Of a DNA stretch of 64,000 bases, positions 8,690-17,091 are shown in pieces. Where the stretch lies: positions 124,001-188,000 of the forward strand of contig NZ_CACSJJ010000007.1 of the NCBI RefSeq assembly GCF_902706295.1, given 5' to 3'. The translations under genes and the position numbers were made by a program. Origin of the DNA: Arthrobacter sp. 18067. GTDB lineage: Bacteria > Actinomycetota > Actinomycetes > Actinomycetales > Micrococcaceae. The first letter of the stretch is position 1; every line of letters starts with the position of its first letter. The notes beneath the pieces are model-generated. The model was given only the letters and a program-made list of their open reading frames with translations. It had not been told where the DNA came from and made no database searches.

Positions 8690-9871
8690 ATGAGCAGCCA
8701 GGAACAGCGACCCATCCGCAGCAGGCGCGAGCTTCGCCGCGCCCGGGAAGAGCAGCCGGAGGCGCAGCCGGACACGAAGGTGGAGCCGGACGCGAAGGTG
8801 GAGCCGGAAGCGCCCACAAGCCGTAACCGTCGCGTCGCGGATGGGCCGGTAGACGCCTTAGGAACCGCTGCGCAGGAGAGATCCTCGCAGGTCCGTGCCC
8901 GCGATCGTGCTGCACTGCGGACCATCAAGGAGCTTGCAGACAAGGAAGAGCAACTCTCCGGCGGTGGGCCCCCCACTCGTCGTCAGCTTCGTCTGCAGCA
9001 ACTCCAGGCTGAAGTTGCTACGTCAATGAACCCGATCGTTCCAGCGGCCGGCGCCACGCCGGACGCTGGAAAGTCCGAGGCCGCCAAGGAAGCCCCGCAG
9101 GACAAGGACGCTTCCAAGGACAAGTCCGCCACAACGGACAAAGTTTCCGGCGGTCCCGCGGAATCCGAAATGTCCGTGGAACAGGCGCTGGCGGTCCGGG
9201 AGTTGATCGCGGCCCAGGTTCAAAACCAGACTGCCAAGTTGGAACACATTGCCGAGCAGGATCCGTTGGCCGTTGATCCGGCGGTGCTGGCGGAACAGAT
9301 TGCCCTGGCCGAACGCGCTGCAGTGTTGAACAAGCGCGCAGCCGCCAAGCAAAAGCTTGCCGAGCAAAACCAGGCTGAGCAAGGCAAGGTGTCCACGGAT
9401 AGCAAGCCGGCAGGCAACGGCAAATCCCCAGGTGCCACCGCAGGTCCTTCCACGGCCAACAACCTGGCTATGGTGACTCCTTTGGAGTTCGTCAAGGTTC
9501 CGGGTGTTGAACGGCCGGTAATGAAGCGTCCCAGCACCACCTTCGTGCCGTTGATCACCTCTGCTGGACCCAAGTTGGACGGCGAGCAGTCACAAGGCAA
9601 GAAGCCGGGTTCGCGAGGACGCGCTGGAGTTCTTGCCCGCGCGGAAGCGGTTGCCAGGTCCGCCAGGAAGAAGCCAGTTGCCCAGGCTGAACCCGGCGAA
9701 GCAGAGCAGCGGCCCCCGGTCTCTGCCAGCGCTGCCTATGGGCTGGATCCTTTGGACGTCAACACGGCAGGACTGGCCAGGGCTCAACGCAACAGGCTGC
9801 TGCAGTTCGGCGTTCTGGCATTGGGCTTGGTAGCGCTCATTGTCGGCATCATCATGATCACCAGCGGCTAG
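8690..9871 (+). CDS. Tail-anchored, Ala/Lys/Glu-rich hypothetical protein
   Basis: A 393-residue hydrophilic, low-complexity protein with a basic N-terminus (RSRRELRRAREEQPE), short repeats around TKVEPDAKVEPEA, helical charged segments and one hydrophobic helix at the very C-terminus (about 367-390, FGVLALGLVALIVGIIMI). The layout suggests a cytoplasmic domain anchored by a C-terminal helix. I do not recognise a functional family. It lies between nadD and rsfS, starting 8 bases after the nadD stop and in the same transcript. Confidence 0.75.
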   Translation: MSSQEQRPIRSRRELRRAREEQPEAQPDTKVEPDAKVEPEAPTSRNRRVADGPVDALGTAAQERSSQVRARDRAALRTIKELADKEEQLSGGGPPTRRQLRLQQLQAEVATSMNPIVPAAGATPDAGKSEAAKEAPQDKDASKDKSATTDKVSGGPAESEMSVEQALAVRELIAAQVQNQTAKLEHIAEQDPLAVDPAVLAEQIALAERAAVLNKRAAAKQKLAEQNQAEQGKVSTDSKPAGNGKSPGATAGPSTANNLAMVTPLEFVKVPGVERPVMKRPSTTFVPLITSAGPKLDGEQSQGKKPGSRGRAGVLARAEAVARSARKKPVAQAEPGEAEQRPPVSASAAYGLDPLDVNTAGLARAQRNRLLQFGVLALGLVALIVGIIMITSG

Positions 9872-9929
9872 TTCCGCTCAATTACGGCTCACGCCACACA
9901 TAGGCCACAGGCCACAACAAGGAGTCCCC

Positions 9930-10334
9930 ATGTCTGCACATGAACAATCCATCACCCTCGCCCGTCACGCCGCGCGTGCAGCGGCTGACAAACTCGCCGA
10001 GGATATCGTTGCCCTGGATGTCAGCGAGCGTTTGGCGCTCACTGATATCTTCCTGATTGCTTCGGCTCCCACCGAGCGCCAGGTCAACGCAATCGTCGAT
10101 GGCATCGAGGAAGAACTGCTGAAGCAGGACCTCCGTCCCGTACGCCGCGAGGGACGCTCTGAGGGCCGCTGGGTCCTGCTGGACTACGCGGACATCGTGA
10201 TCCACGTCCAGCACGCCGAGGATCGTGTGTTCTACGCCCTGGAGCGCCTGTGGAAGGACTGCCCGGTAGTAGACCTCGAGTTGGGTGATGACGCCTCTGC
10301 CAAGGCTGTTTCAGCAGAGGATTCCGAGCACTAG
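9930..10334 (+). CDS. rsfS: Ribosome silencing factor RsfS
   Basis: A 134-residue RsfS/Iojap/DUF143 protein. Family signatures seen are DIVALDVSERLALTDIFLIAS, the region RQVNAIVDGIEEEL, and RREGRSEGRWVLLDYADIVIHVQ near residue 70-90. RsfS binds L14 on the 50S subunit and blocks joining to 30S in starvation. AAGGAG precedes the ATG. The nadD-x-rsfS arrangement is the usual context for this gene. Confidence 0.95.
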   Translation: MSAHEQSITLARHAARAAADKLAEDIVALDVSERLALTDIFLIASAPTERQVNAIVDGIEEELLKQDLRPVRREGRSEGRWVLLDYADIVIHVQHAEDRVFYALERLWKDCPVVDLELGDDASAKAVSAEDSEH

Positions 10335-10361
10335 AAACGGCGGCAACCGAATATGCTCGAT

Positions 10362-10391
10362 TTGGAATTTTCGGAAATGCTGTTCTAAGAT
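10362..10391 (+). promoter_or_regulatory. Putative promoter of first tRNA-Ala
   Basis: TTGGAA (10362-10367), an 18-base spacer, and TAAGAT (10386-10391), 58 bases upstream of the tRNA 5' end. Position and motif quality fit a tRNA promoter. Confidence 0.5.
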
Positions 10392-10449
10392 ATTTGAGTT
10401 GCTTCGGCGCGGATAGCTGAAAATGCTGAACGCGAAGCAGCAAGAATAT

Positions 10450-10525
10450 GGGGCTGTGGCGCAGCTGGTAGCGCACCTGCATGGCATGCAGGGGGTCAGG
10501 GGTTCGAGTCCCCTCAGCTCCACCA
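10450..10525 (+). tRNA. tRNA-Ala (anticodon GGC), CCA encoded
   Basis: Full cloverleaf: acceptor GGGGCTG/CAGCTCC, D stem GCGC, anticodon stem CCTGC/GCAGG with seven-base loop ATGGCAT giving anticodon GGC (reads GCC/GCU), T arm AGGGGTTCGAGTCCCCT. The 3' CCA is encoded (10523-10525). Identical in its 73-base body to the second copy at 11529. Confidence 0.97.
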
Positions 10526-10528
10526 AAG

Positions 10529-10564
10529 AAGGTCCTGCTTTCCTCAAGGGAAGCAGGACCTTTT
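10529..10564 (+). terminator. Intrinsic terminator after first tRNA-Ala
   Basis: Arms GGTCCTGCTT (10531-10540) and AAGCAGGACC (10551-10560) with a 10-base loop, then TTTT. An A-rich 5' flank may make it act on the opposite strand as well, where the TetR gene ends. Confidence 0.85.
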
Positions 10565-10597
10565 CCCGTATCCGGGGATGTGTCCAAGGGGGCGGCC

Positions 10598-11188
10598 TCA
10601 GTTGGTCGGGCGGGATATCAGGGCCGGCAGCATGAATGCCCACATTTGTTCGATCCTGGGCATTACGTCTTCACGGGCAGTCAAGACCTCGGAAACCATC
10701 TGGACGCCGGTGAAGGATGCAATCAAAAAGCGGGCGAACGCTGCGGGATCGAGGTCAGACCTGACAGTGCCATCCGTTTGGGCTTGGGTCAGCAGTTGCT
10801 CCGCAGTCTTGATCCAGTCTTGGTAGGGACCGGATACATCAGCTTGAAATGCCGATGATTCAAAGGTGAGGCGGATCCCGCCTTGGACGATCGGTTCGTC
10901 CAGCAGGTGCTGCCCGAACATTCTGCAAAGTTGGATGATTTTCTCCAGGGCAGGAATGTCCGATGCCGCTATCTGTGACCCGGCCGCCGATACAATTGCG
11001 TGCTGTTCTTCGATGACGGCCAAGGCGAGTTCGCGCTTGGACGTGAAGTGGAAGTACAGGGCGCCCTTAGTCACGGCGGCGCGCTTGGTGATGTCAGCCA
11101 AGCTGGCGTTCCCATACCCAATCTCCGCGAAGACCCGCGCGGCACCTTCAATGACGGCAAGCCGGGTTTCTTTCGCACGTTGCTGCAT
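10598..11188 (-). CDS. TetR-family regulator resembling gamma-butyrolactone receptors (ScbR/ArpA type)
   Basis: The N-terminal HTH reads RLAVIEGAARVFAEIGYGNASLADIT with KGALYFHFTSKRELALAVIEEQ, which is the typical pattern of the ScbR/ArpA autoregulator-receptor subgroup, followed by a variable ligand-binding half with FGQHLLDEPIVQGGIRLTFE. Start at 11188 (MQQRAKETRL) is preferred because the HTH domain begins there and GAGAGG lies upstream; a longer frame to 11272 exists. An 18-base palindrome at 11279-11296 could be its own operator. No butyrolactone synthase (AfsA) gene is in view, so the ligand is unknown. It sits alone between two tRNA-Ala genes. Confidence 0.85.
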   Translation of the reverse strand: MQQRAKETRLAVIEGAARVFAEIGYGNASLADITKRAAVTKGALYFHFTSKRELALAVIEEQHAIVSAAGSQIAASDIPALEKIIQLCRMFGQHLLDEPIVQGGIRLTFESSAFQADVSGPYQDWIKTAEQLLTQAQTDGTVRSDLDPAAFARFLIASFTGVQMVSEVLTAREDVMPRIEQMWAFMLPALISRPTN

Positions 11189-11528
11189 GGGTGGTTGGAA
11201 CCTCTCGGGTGGTGCCGGTCGCGGGGCGATCGGGCCGCCGCTGAGACCCCATAACGCTATCATCCAGCACACACGAAGAAACCGGCTGGACGGTTTGGTT
11301 TATAGCGCCACAGATTCTAGACTTCAACTGGAGCAGCAGCTTTCTGAGTGCTGACTCCTCGGCAGCCGGTTTGGGGGGAGGTGCGGTGGATTCGTCCAAC
11401 GCACCTCGGCTGCTGGGCGCGTGACGCAGTTCACGTTCGGACGATTTCTCTTCTTGGTGGATTGTGGTTAGTATTGACGAGTTGCTTCGCCGGGAAGAGA
11501 AATACTTCCCCTTGAAGTCGGCAAATCC
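11189..11528. other. Intergenic region between TetR gene and second tRNA-Ala
   Basis: No gene is seen. It holds the promoter region of the TetR gene with the palindrome at 11279-11296 and, nearer the tRNA, a -10-like TAGTAT at 11469-11474 with only a weak -35. The bases GAGTTGCTTCG just downstream of that -10 are nearly shared with the first tRNA promoter region (10396-10406). Confidence 0.4.
11279..11296. promoter_or_regulatory. Candidate autoregulator operator (palindrome)
   Basis: AAACCG-GCTGGA-CGGTTT, perfect 6-bp arms around a 6-base centre, about 90 bases upstream of the TetR start. The CGGTTT half resembles the CGGTnTnTT half of the ARE operators of butyrolactone receptors. Confidence 0.4.
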
Positions 11529-11601
11529 GGGGCTGTGGCGCAGCTGGTAGCGCACCTGCATGGCATGCAGGGGGTCAGGGGTTCGAGTCCCCTCAGCTCC
11601 A
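11529..11601 (+). tRNA. tRNA-Ala (anticodon GGC), CCA not encoded
   Basis: Body identical to the copy at 10450, with anticodon GGC in the loop ATGGCAT. The sequence after the discriminator A is CTTCGG, so CCA must be added by tRNA nucleotidyltransferase, unlike the first copy. Confidence 0.97.
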
Positions 11602-11607
11602 CTTCGG

Positions 11608-11643
11608 AAAGGACCCCGCTCATTTGAGCGGGGTCCTTTTGTT
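11608..11643 (+). terminator. Intrinsic terminator after second tRNA-Ala
   Basis: Perfect arms GGACCCCGCTC (11611-11621) and GAGCGGGGTCC (11626-11636), loop ATTT, then TTTTG. Preceded by AAA, so possibly bidirectional with the convergent cupin gene. Confidence 0.9.
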
Positions 11644-11662
11644 TGTCCCGAATCGGAGCCCC

Positions 11663-12040
11663 CTATCCGGGAGGTCGCGCAAATTCGGCGCCGCTGACAA
11701 ACTCAACGCCTTGGAACGGTTGATCGCCTACCACCTTGGCGTTGTGACCCGGTGGGATCGTGTATGAATCGCCGGCGGAAATACTGATTTGCCCGCCGTC
11801 GTTGGTTTCTACTTCCAGATTGCCGGAGACGCAGAAGCCGACGTGGCTCAACTGGCAGGAGTCTGTACCCACCACTGGTTTGATGCAGTCGGCCCATGTC
11901 CAACCCGGTTCAAACGTCATCCGGCCGATTGTGTAGTCACCTACGGTGACGAGGTCCAGCACGGTTTTGTCCGGTCGGCGTGTTTCATCGGGAGAGTTGT
12001 GGGACTTTACTTCGAGGTTCGTGACAACATTGACACTCAT
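11663..12040 (-). CDS. Small cupin-domain protein
   Basis: 125 residues predicted to form one beta-barrel cupin: TVGDYTIGRMTFEPGWTWADCIKPVVG, then SHVGFCVSGNLEVETNDGGQISISAGDSYTIPPGHNAKVVGD. The first cupin motif is degenerate, with few metal-ligand histidines, so a binding or sensing role is as likely as catalysis. The ATG at 12040 is chosen because the longer frame upstream (to 12535) is antisense to the methyltransferase gene. It is divergent from that gene. Function unknown. Confidence 0.7.
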   Translation of the reverse strand: MSVNVVTNLEVKSHNSPDETRRPDKTVLDLVTVGDYTIGRMTFEPGWTWADCIKPVVGTDSCQLSHVGFCVSGNLEVETNDGGQISISAGDSYTIPPGHNAKVVGDQPFQGVEFVSGAEFARPPG

Positions 12041-12221
12041 GGCTTCTCGCAGGGGAGAGGGAGCCGAATGATGGGTAGTCCCGGTGCCTGGCTCCGAGGA
12101 TTCGCGGTGACGTGTGCCTGCGCTGCCGGAATACTTGCCTTCCCGACCAGACAAGCAGGTGTTTGTATGGTGCACCCTCAAGGTTCCTCCCAAGCCCCGC
12201 CAAAGTCGAGACAAATACGCA

Positions 12222-13373
12222 ATGAAAGCGAGAACATTAATAGTGACGGCATTGGAGCTTGAAGCCCTGTTCAGCTCATTGTCCAGGCTTCCCGACGTCG
12301 AAGCAGACAACTTGCAGGCGTACGACGCTACTGATCGCCTTCTGCTAGAAACGGCGGCGGGTCTTGTCGCCCCCGGCGCTTCTGTGGTTGTCATCGGTGA
12401 CCGGTACGGCGCCTTGACGCTGGGGGCGTTGTCAGGGCTCGGCGTCGGGCATGTGCGCGTCAGCCAAGACCTCTTCACTGGTCGCCTCGCATTGGCGCGC
12501 AACGCCAAAGCAGCCGAACTTGACGGCCGCTTCACCCTGCATGAACTCGGCAGGGAGTTATTGGGCAGCGCGGCCCTGGTACTTGTTCAGTTGCCGAAGT
12601 CGCTGGCTGAGCTGGAAGAAATTGCCGACGCCGTTGCCCGGTTCGCGGCGCCGGATGCGGTAATGCTGGCCGGCGGCCGCGTCAAGCACATGACGATGGG
12701 CATGAACACGGTCCTGAACAGGTACTTCTCGTCGGTCCAACCCCAGCTTGCCCGGCAGAAGTCCAGGGTTCTCATGGCCAGGGACCCCAAAACAGTTAAC
12801 GACACGCCACCGTTCCCGGTTGTAGAACCCCTGCCGGAACTCGGAATCAAAGTGTGCGCCCATGGTGCTGTCTTCTCCGGCGCGCACCTCGATATCGGGA
12901 CGCGATTCCTGCTCACGTTCCTGGATAGCATGCCGGCCGCCCGCCGCGTCGTCGACCTCGGATGTGGCACGGGCATTCTGGCCACGATGTATGCACGTCG
13001 CCATGATGGTGCAAACGTGGTCGCAACAGACCAGTCCGCGGCTGCTGTAGCCTCGGCCCGGGGTACTGCAGGGGCAAATGGCCTGGGAGAGCGGGTCTCC
13101 GTGGTTCACGATGATGCCATGTCAACACTTGAACCAGGCAGCGCTGACCTCATCCTCCTGAACCCGCCCTTCCATTTGGGCGCCACCGTCCACGCTGGCG
13201 CGGCGCTGAAGATGTTCCAGGCCGCCGCGCGGGTCCTGGCACCGGGAGGGGAACTCTGGACTGTGTATAACAGCCATCTGCAGTACCGGGCCGCGCTTGA
13301 ACGGATTATAGGGTCGACATCGGAAGAAGGCCGCAACCCGAAGTTCACTGTGACGCGCAGCATCAAATCCTGA
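12222..13373 (+). CDS. Class I SAM-dependent methyltransferase, RlmG/RsmC type
   Basis: 383 residues with a degenerate N-terminal half (about 1-190) followed by a catalytic Rossmann domain: motif I VVDLGCGTGILA near residue 243, acidic VVATDQS in motif II, and NPPFHLGATVH near 313, the N-P-P-F motif of enzymes that methylate exocyclic amines. This two-lobe arrangement is typical of the RsmC/RlmG family of rRNA guanine-N2 methyltransferases. The start MKARTLIVTALELEALF is preferred over the longer frame from 12114, whose first 36 residues look non-coding. The exact rRNA target cannot be assigned. Confidence 0.82.
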   Translation: MKARTLIVTALELEALFSSLSRLPDVEADNLQAYDATDRLLLETAAGLVAPGASVVVIGDRYGALTLGALSGLGVGHVRVSQDLFTGRLALARNAKAAELDGRFTLHELGRELLGSAALVLVQLPKSLAELEEIADAVARFAAPDAVMLAGGRVKHMTMGMNTVLNRYFSSVQPQLARQKSRVLMARDPKTVNDTPPFPVVEPLPELGIKVCAHGAVFSGAHLDIGTRFLLTFLDSMPAARRVVDLGCGTGILATMYARRHDGANVVATDQSAAAVASARGTAGANGLGERVSVVHDDAMSTLEPGSADLILLNPPFHLGATVHAGAALKMFQAAARVLAPGGELWTVYNSHLQYRAALERIIGSTSEEGRNPKFTVTRSIKS

Positions 13374-13484
13374 AGTGGCGTCATCAAGGCACGGTCTGAA
13401 TGCCCGTCACATAGAATTCAGTGTCATCGTTACCAACCCCTGACTCCGGCGCCAGCGTGTGCTCGTATCGGTGGAGGCGTGGGT

Positions 13485-13494
13485 ATCGTACGAT
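13485..13494. promoter_or_regulatory. Palindrome upstream of ROK gene
   Basis: ATCGTACGAT is a perfect 10-base palindrome 50 bases before the ROK start; its right half contains a -10-like TACGAT. It may be an operator or promoter element for autoregulation. Confidence 0.25.
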
Positions 13495-13543
13495 GCAGAC
13501 ACAGACCAATTCGACGAAGTTTTCCGAATGACGAGGGGCATCA

Positions 13544-14794
13544 GTGACTGAGATCCGGCAGCCGACACCTAGGCGCGGAACGAATCTACCCCGTATGGGG
13601 GACTTCAATCTGACCGTCATTCTGGAGGCGATCCGGCGGTCAACGCTCGGGCTGAGCCGTGTTGAACTGGCGCAGATTGTTGGGCTTTCCCCACAGACGA
13701 TTTCCAATATTTCCCGGCGCCTCCTGGATCAGCAACTGATCGTCGAGGCCGGCAAGGAAGGCTCCGGCCCGGGCAAACCGCGGACCATCCTGCGCCTTAA
13801 TCCCGCCGGTATGTATGCGGTGGGCGTCCATCTGGACCCCGCTGTCATTACCTTCGTGGTTCTTGACCTTCTGGGCGACGTTGTCAGGCATTCGCGGATG
13901 GCAACTCCTGGCGGCGACCCGGCAGGAGTGATCACCAGCATCGCAGGGCAAATCAAGGTTCTCATCGAAGAGTCCGGCGTGGATGAGTCCAAGATCGCCG
14001 GGCTCGGAGTGGCTGTCCCCGGCCCGATTGACCTCGACGAGGGCTCCGTCGTGGAACCGCCATTGCTGACTCGGTGGAACCGGGTGCGTATCCGCGAGGC
14101 GTTGAGCGAGGCGACCGGGCTGGAAACCCTTGTGGACAAGGACGTAACCAGCGCAGCGGTGGCCGAGACATGGGCAGGTGGCGCCAGCGGTGCAGGCAGC
14201 TTTGTTTTCATGTATATGGGCACTGGTATCGGCTGCGGCATTGTGCTCAACGACGAAGTGGTGCGGGGGACGTCCGGGAACGCTGGCGAAATCGGCCACA
14301 TCGTGGTTGAGCCCGGCGGTCCACTGTGTGATTGCGGACTGCACGGATGCGTTAAGTCTTCCTGCATCCCACAGGTCCTGGTGGCAGAGGCCGAAGCAGC
14401 CGGCGTCCTTGACGGTCACCGGGAGGGTGCAGACGGTCCCGAAGTCCAGGAACGCTATGCGGAACTATGCGACAAAGCTGATGCGGGCGACCAGAAAGCC
14501 ATTGCCATCCTGGATAAGTCGGCAACACTCGTGGCGCGCGCAGTCTCCGTGGTGACCAACACTTTGGACGTGGAGCGGGTTGTCTTCGGCGGTCCGTTCT
14601 GGGCGCGGATGTCGCCGTACTTCATGGAACGTGTTCCGGCACTCCTGGACAAGAACAATGCTGCCCGCATGATCCACGACCTCGAAGTAGTAGGAACCGG
14701 AGTAGGCGAAGATGTCGGCGCCATTGGTGCGGCATGCCTCGTCCTGGAGCACATGCTGGCACCGCGGGCCCAGCGGCTCCTGCTGGAGGGCTAA
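13544..14794 (+). CDS. ROK-family transcriptional regulator
   Basis: 416 residues: an N-terminal winged helix (LGLSRVELAQIVGLSPQTISNISRRLLDQ, about 30-60) followed by a ROK sugar-kinase-like domain with GLGVAVPGPID, FMYMGTGIGCGIV and the zinc-site region GHIVVEPGGPLCDCGLHGC. The usual Glu after the last Cys of the ROK motif is Lys here, and the kinase NDAN motif is replaced by KDVT, so it is a sensor and not a kinase. GTG start with ACGAGGGG upstream. The ABC transporter genes begin 30 bases after it, so it probably represses them and responds to their sugar. Confidence 0.9.
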   Translation: MTEIRQPTPRRGTNLPRMGDFNLTVILEAIRRSTLGLSRVELAQIVGLSPQTISNISRRLLDQQLIVEAGKEGSGPGKPRTILRLNPAGMYAVGVHLDPAVITFVVLDLLGDVVRHSRMATPGGDPAGVITSIAGQIKVLIEESGVDESKIAGLGVAVPGPIDLDEGSVVEPPLLTRWNRVRIREALSEATGLETLVDKDVTSAAVAETWAGGASGAGSFVFMYMGTGIGCGIVLNDEVVRGTSGNAGEIGHIVVEPGGPLCDCGLHGCVKSSCIPQVLVAEAEAAGVLDGHREGADGPEVQERYAELCDKADAGDQKAIAILDKSATLVARAVSVVTNTLDVERVVFGGPFWARMSPYFMERVPALLDKNNAARMIHDLEVVGTGVGEDVGAIGAACLVLEHMLAPRAQRLLLEG

Positions 14795-14824
14795 GTAAGA
14801 GCACCTTTGACGGATTGGAGCACC

Positions 14825-16225
14825 ATGGGCCGCCCAATGAAGTTAGCCGGTTTGACGTTTGCCGTAGTGAAGCCGGCCGCGGTGAAGTTTGCTGCCATGG
14901 TTTCCGTCGCTGCGGTCCTTGTGGCAGCGACTTCCTGTTCGCCCACGCCTGAGGCAGCGGAGAACAAGACCCTCAAGATCGTCTATCAGAAAACTGATGC
15001 GTTCACGGCCCTTGATGCCGTCATGCAAGAGGCCAAGAAGGAATTCGAAGCCGCCAACTCCGGTGTAACCGTGGAGTTGCAGCCCATTCAGGCCAATGAT
15101 GATGACTACGGGACCAAACTCGCGTTGGCGCAGCGTTCGCCGGACACGGCGCCGGATGTTTTCTACGAAGACACGTTCAAGGTTCGCTCGGATGTCGACG
15201 CCGGGTACCTCCTGAACCTGGATAGTTACCTTGCGAAATGGGATGACTGGTCCAATTTCAATGACGCTGCCAAGGCCGCGGGCCGGGCAGATGACGGCAG
15301 TATCTATGCGGTGCCGTTGGGCACGGATACCCGGGCCATCTGGTACAACAAGGCCGTCCTTCAGAAGGCGGGCATTCCCGTTCCGTGGCAGCCCAAGACC
15401 TGGGAGGACATCCTGACCACGGCCCGTGCCGTGAAGGCATCGGATCCGAACGTGATCGCGTTCAACATGTACGCGGGCAAGGGGACCGGCGAAGGCACCG
15501 TCATGCAGGGTTTCTACGAACTCCTTTATGGGACAGACAGCACTTTGTATGACGAGTCAGCCAAGAAATGGGTTGTCGGCTCCCAAGGTTTCACGGACTC
15601 GCTGGCCTTCCTGAAGACCCTCTACGACGAGAAGCTCGCTGTTAGTCCTGCAGAAGCGCTGGACGCGAACGTATGGAAGAAAGTCTTTGGCGAGTGGTTC
15701 CCCCAGGGCAAGCTGGCGGCCACAGTGGAAGGTTCCTACACGCCGTCGTTCTGGCAGAAGGGCGGTGCGTACGAATGGGCCGGCTATGAGCAGGACATGG
15801 GGGTTGCGATGTTCCCGACCCGGAATGGCCAGGACCCCGGTGGCGTCAGCATGTCAGGCGGCTGGACGCTTGCAGTGGGGGCGAAGAGCAGGAACCCGGA
15901 CCTTGCCTTCCAGTTCCTCAGCACAGCGCTGAACAAGAAGAACGCGTTGTCTTATGACATCAACAACTCGCAGATCGCCGTTCGTACGGATGTAGCCTCC
16001 GAAGCTGAATACCTGGCAGCCAACCCGTTCGTGAAGGATGTTTCGGACTTGGTGGCCGTGACGCATTACAGGCCCGCCACCGCTGACTACCCGAGAATTT
16101 CCACTGCTGTCCAGGTGGCCACGGAATCAGTGATCACGGGCAAGCAAAGTCCTGAAGATGCTGCTGCGGAATACGACGCCACGGTCCGGAAGCTTGTGGG
16201 GGAGGACAAGGTCCTGGAGAAATGA
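14825..16225 (+). CDS. Sugar ABC transporter substrate-binding lipoprotein
   Basis: A type 1 (MalE-like) extracellular solute-binding protein of 466 residues. The N-terminus is a lipoprotein signal with lipobox VAATSC (Cys at about 38). The mature part has EFEAANSGVTVELQ, APDVFYED, YAVPLGTDTRAIWYNKAVLQKAGI and GVSMSGGWTLAVGAKSRNPDLAFQFL, typical of disaccharide/oligosaccharide binders. ATG 14825 is preferred to TTG 14807 because GGAG sits 7 bases upstream. It overlaps the permease gene by four bases. Confidence 0.92.
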   Translation: MGRPMKLAGLTFAVVKPAAVKFAAMVSVAAVLVAATSCSPTPEAAENKTLKIVYQKTDAFTALDAVMQEAKKEFEAANSGVTVELQPIQANDDDYGTKLALAQRSPDTAPDVFYEDTFKVRSDVDAGYLLNLDSYLAKWDDWSNFNDAAKAAGRADDGSIYAVPLGTDTRAIWYNKAVLQKAGIPVPWQPKTWEDILTTARAVKASDPNVIAFNMYAGKGTGEGTVMQGFYELLYGTDSTLYDESAKKWVVGSQGFTDSLAFLKTLYDEKLAVSPAEALDANVWKKVFGEWFPQGKLAATVEGSYTPSFWQKGGAYEWAGYEQDMGVAMFPTRNGQDPGGVSMSGGWTLAVGAKSRNPDLAFQFLSTALNKKNALSYDINNSQIAVRTDVASEAEYLAANPFVKDVSDLVAVTHYRPATADYPRISTAVQVATESVITGKQSPEDAAAEYDATVRKLVGEDKVLEK

Positions 16226-17091
16226 CCATCCGCCGCTTCCTGCGGCTCCTGCCGGTAGTCCCGTCAATACTGCTGCTCCTGCTCTTCCTGCTGGCCCCGG
16301 TGGCCTGGTCCTTTTATGCGTCCTTCACCGACGCAGCCCTATCCGGTAAGGCTGCCAGGGATCCGCAATGGGTTGGCGCGGACAACTATGTGCGGATGTT
16401 CAGCGACGACTCCTTCCCTCTGGCCGCCTGGCTGACGGTGGTGTTCGTGGCGGCCTCGGCTGTGCTGGGGCAAAACGTGCTGGGGCTGCTGATCGCCGTG
16501 CTGATGACAAGATCACGCAGGGTTGTGTCGTCCTTGGTCGGTACGGCAGTCGTGGCGGCTTGGGTACTCCCTGAAATCGTGGCGGCATTTGCCGCTTATG
16601 CCTACTTCAACCGGGACGGCACCCTGAACCAGGTGGTGGACATCCTCGGAGGCCAGGGCCTGGACTGGCTGTATTCGTTCCCCCTCGTGGCCATCATCCT
16701 TGCCAATACCTGGCGGGGGACCGCTTTCTCCATGCTGGTGTACAGGGCTGCCCTGGCGGAAGTCCCCCGGGACATCGCGGAAGCCGCACTGATGGATGGT
16801 GCCCGGGGCTGGCAAAGGCTCGTGTTCATTACCTTGCCGTTGATCCGCAGCAGCATCGCCACGAACCTGATGCTGATCACGCTCCAGACGCTGGCTGTAT
16901 TCACCCTTATCTGGGTGATGACGGCAGGTGGACCGGCTAACGCCAGCACTACGCTGCCTGTGTTGGCTTACCAGGAGGCGTTCAAGTTCGGCGACATCGG
17001 ATACGGCACTGCGGTGGCGTCCGTGCTGATCCTGTTGGGCATGGTTTTCGGTGCTGTCTATGTACGGCTCCTGCGGGAGCAGCGCCCATGA
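16222..17091 (+). CDS. Sugar ABC transporter permease (MalF-like)
   Basis: 289 residues with six predicted helices and the permease EAA loop EAALMDGARGWQRLVFITLPLI near residue 190, where the ATPase docks. First helix LLPVVPSILLLLLFLLAPVAWSF. Both ends overlap neighbours by four bases (ATGA), so binding protein and permeases are co-translated. No ATPase gene is in the operon; actinobacteria often use a shared MsiK-type ATPase. Confidence 0.92.
   Translation: MTIRRFLRLLPVVPSILLLLLFLLAPVAWSFYASFTDAALSGKAARDPQWVGADNYVRMFSDDSFPLAAWLTVVFVAASAVLGQNVLGLLIAVLMTRSRRVVSSLVGTAVVAAWVLPEIVAAFAAYAYFNRDGTLNQVVDILGGQGLDWLYSFPLVAIILANTWRGTAFSMLVYRAALAEVPRDIAEAALMDGARGWQRLVFITLPLIRSSIATNLMLITLQTLAVFTLIWVMTAGGPANASTTLPVLAYQEAFKFGDIGYGTAVASVLILLGMVFGAVYVRLLREQRP

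Noticed and set aside
8085..8915. A 276-codon - strand ORF over nadD
   Set aside because: Antisense to the nucleotidyltransferase motifs; Arg/Ser/Pro-rich.
12041..12535. Extension of the cupin gene upstream to 12535
   Set aside because: The added residues are antisense to the methyltransferase N-terminus and are Ser/Arg-rich without a domain.
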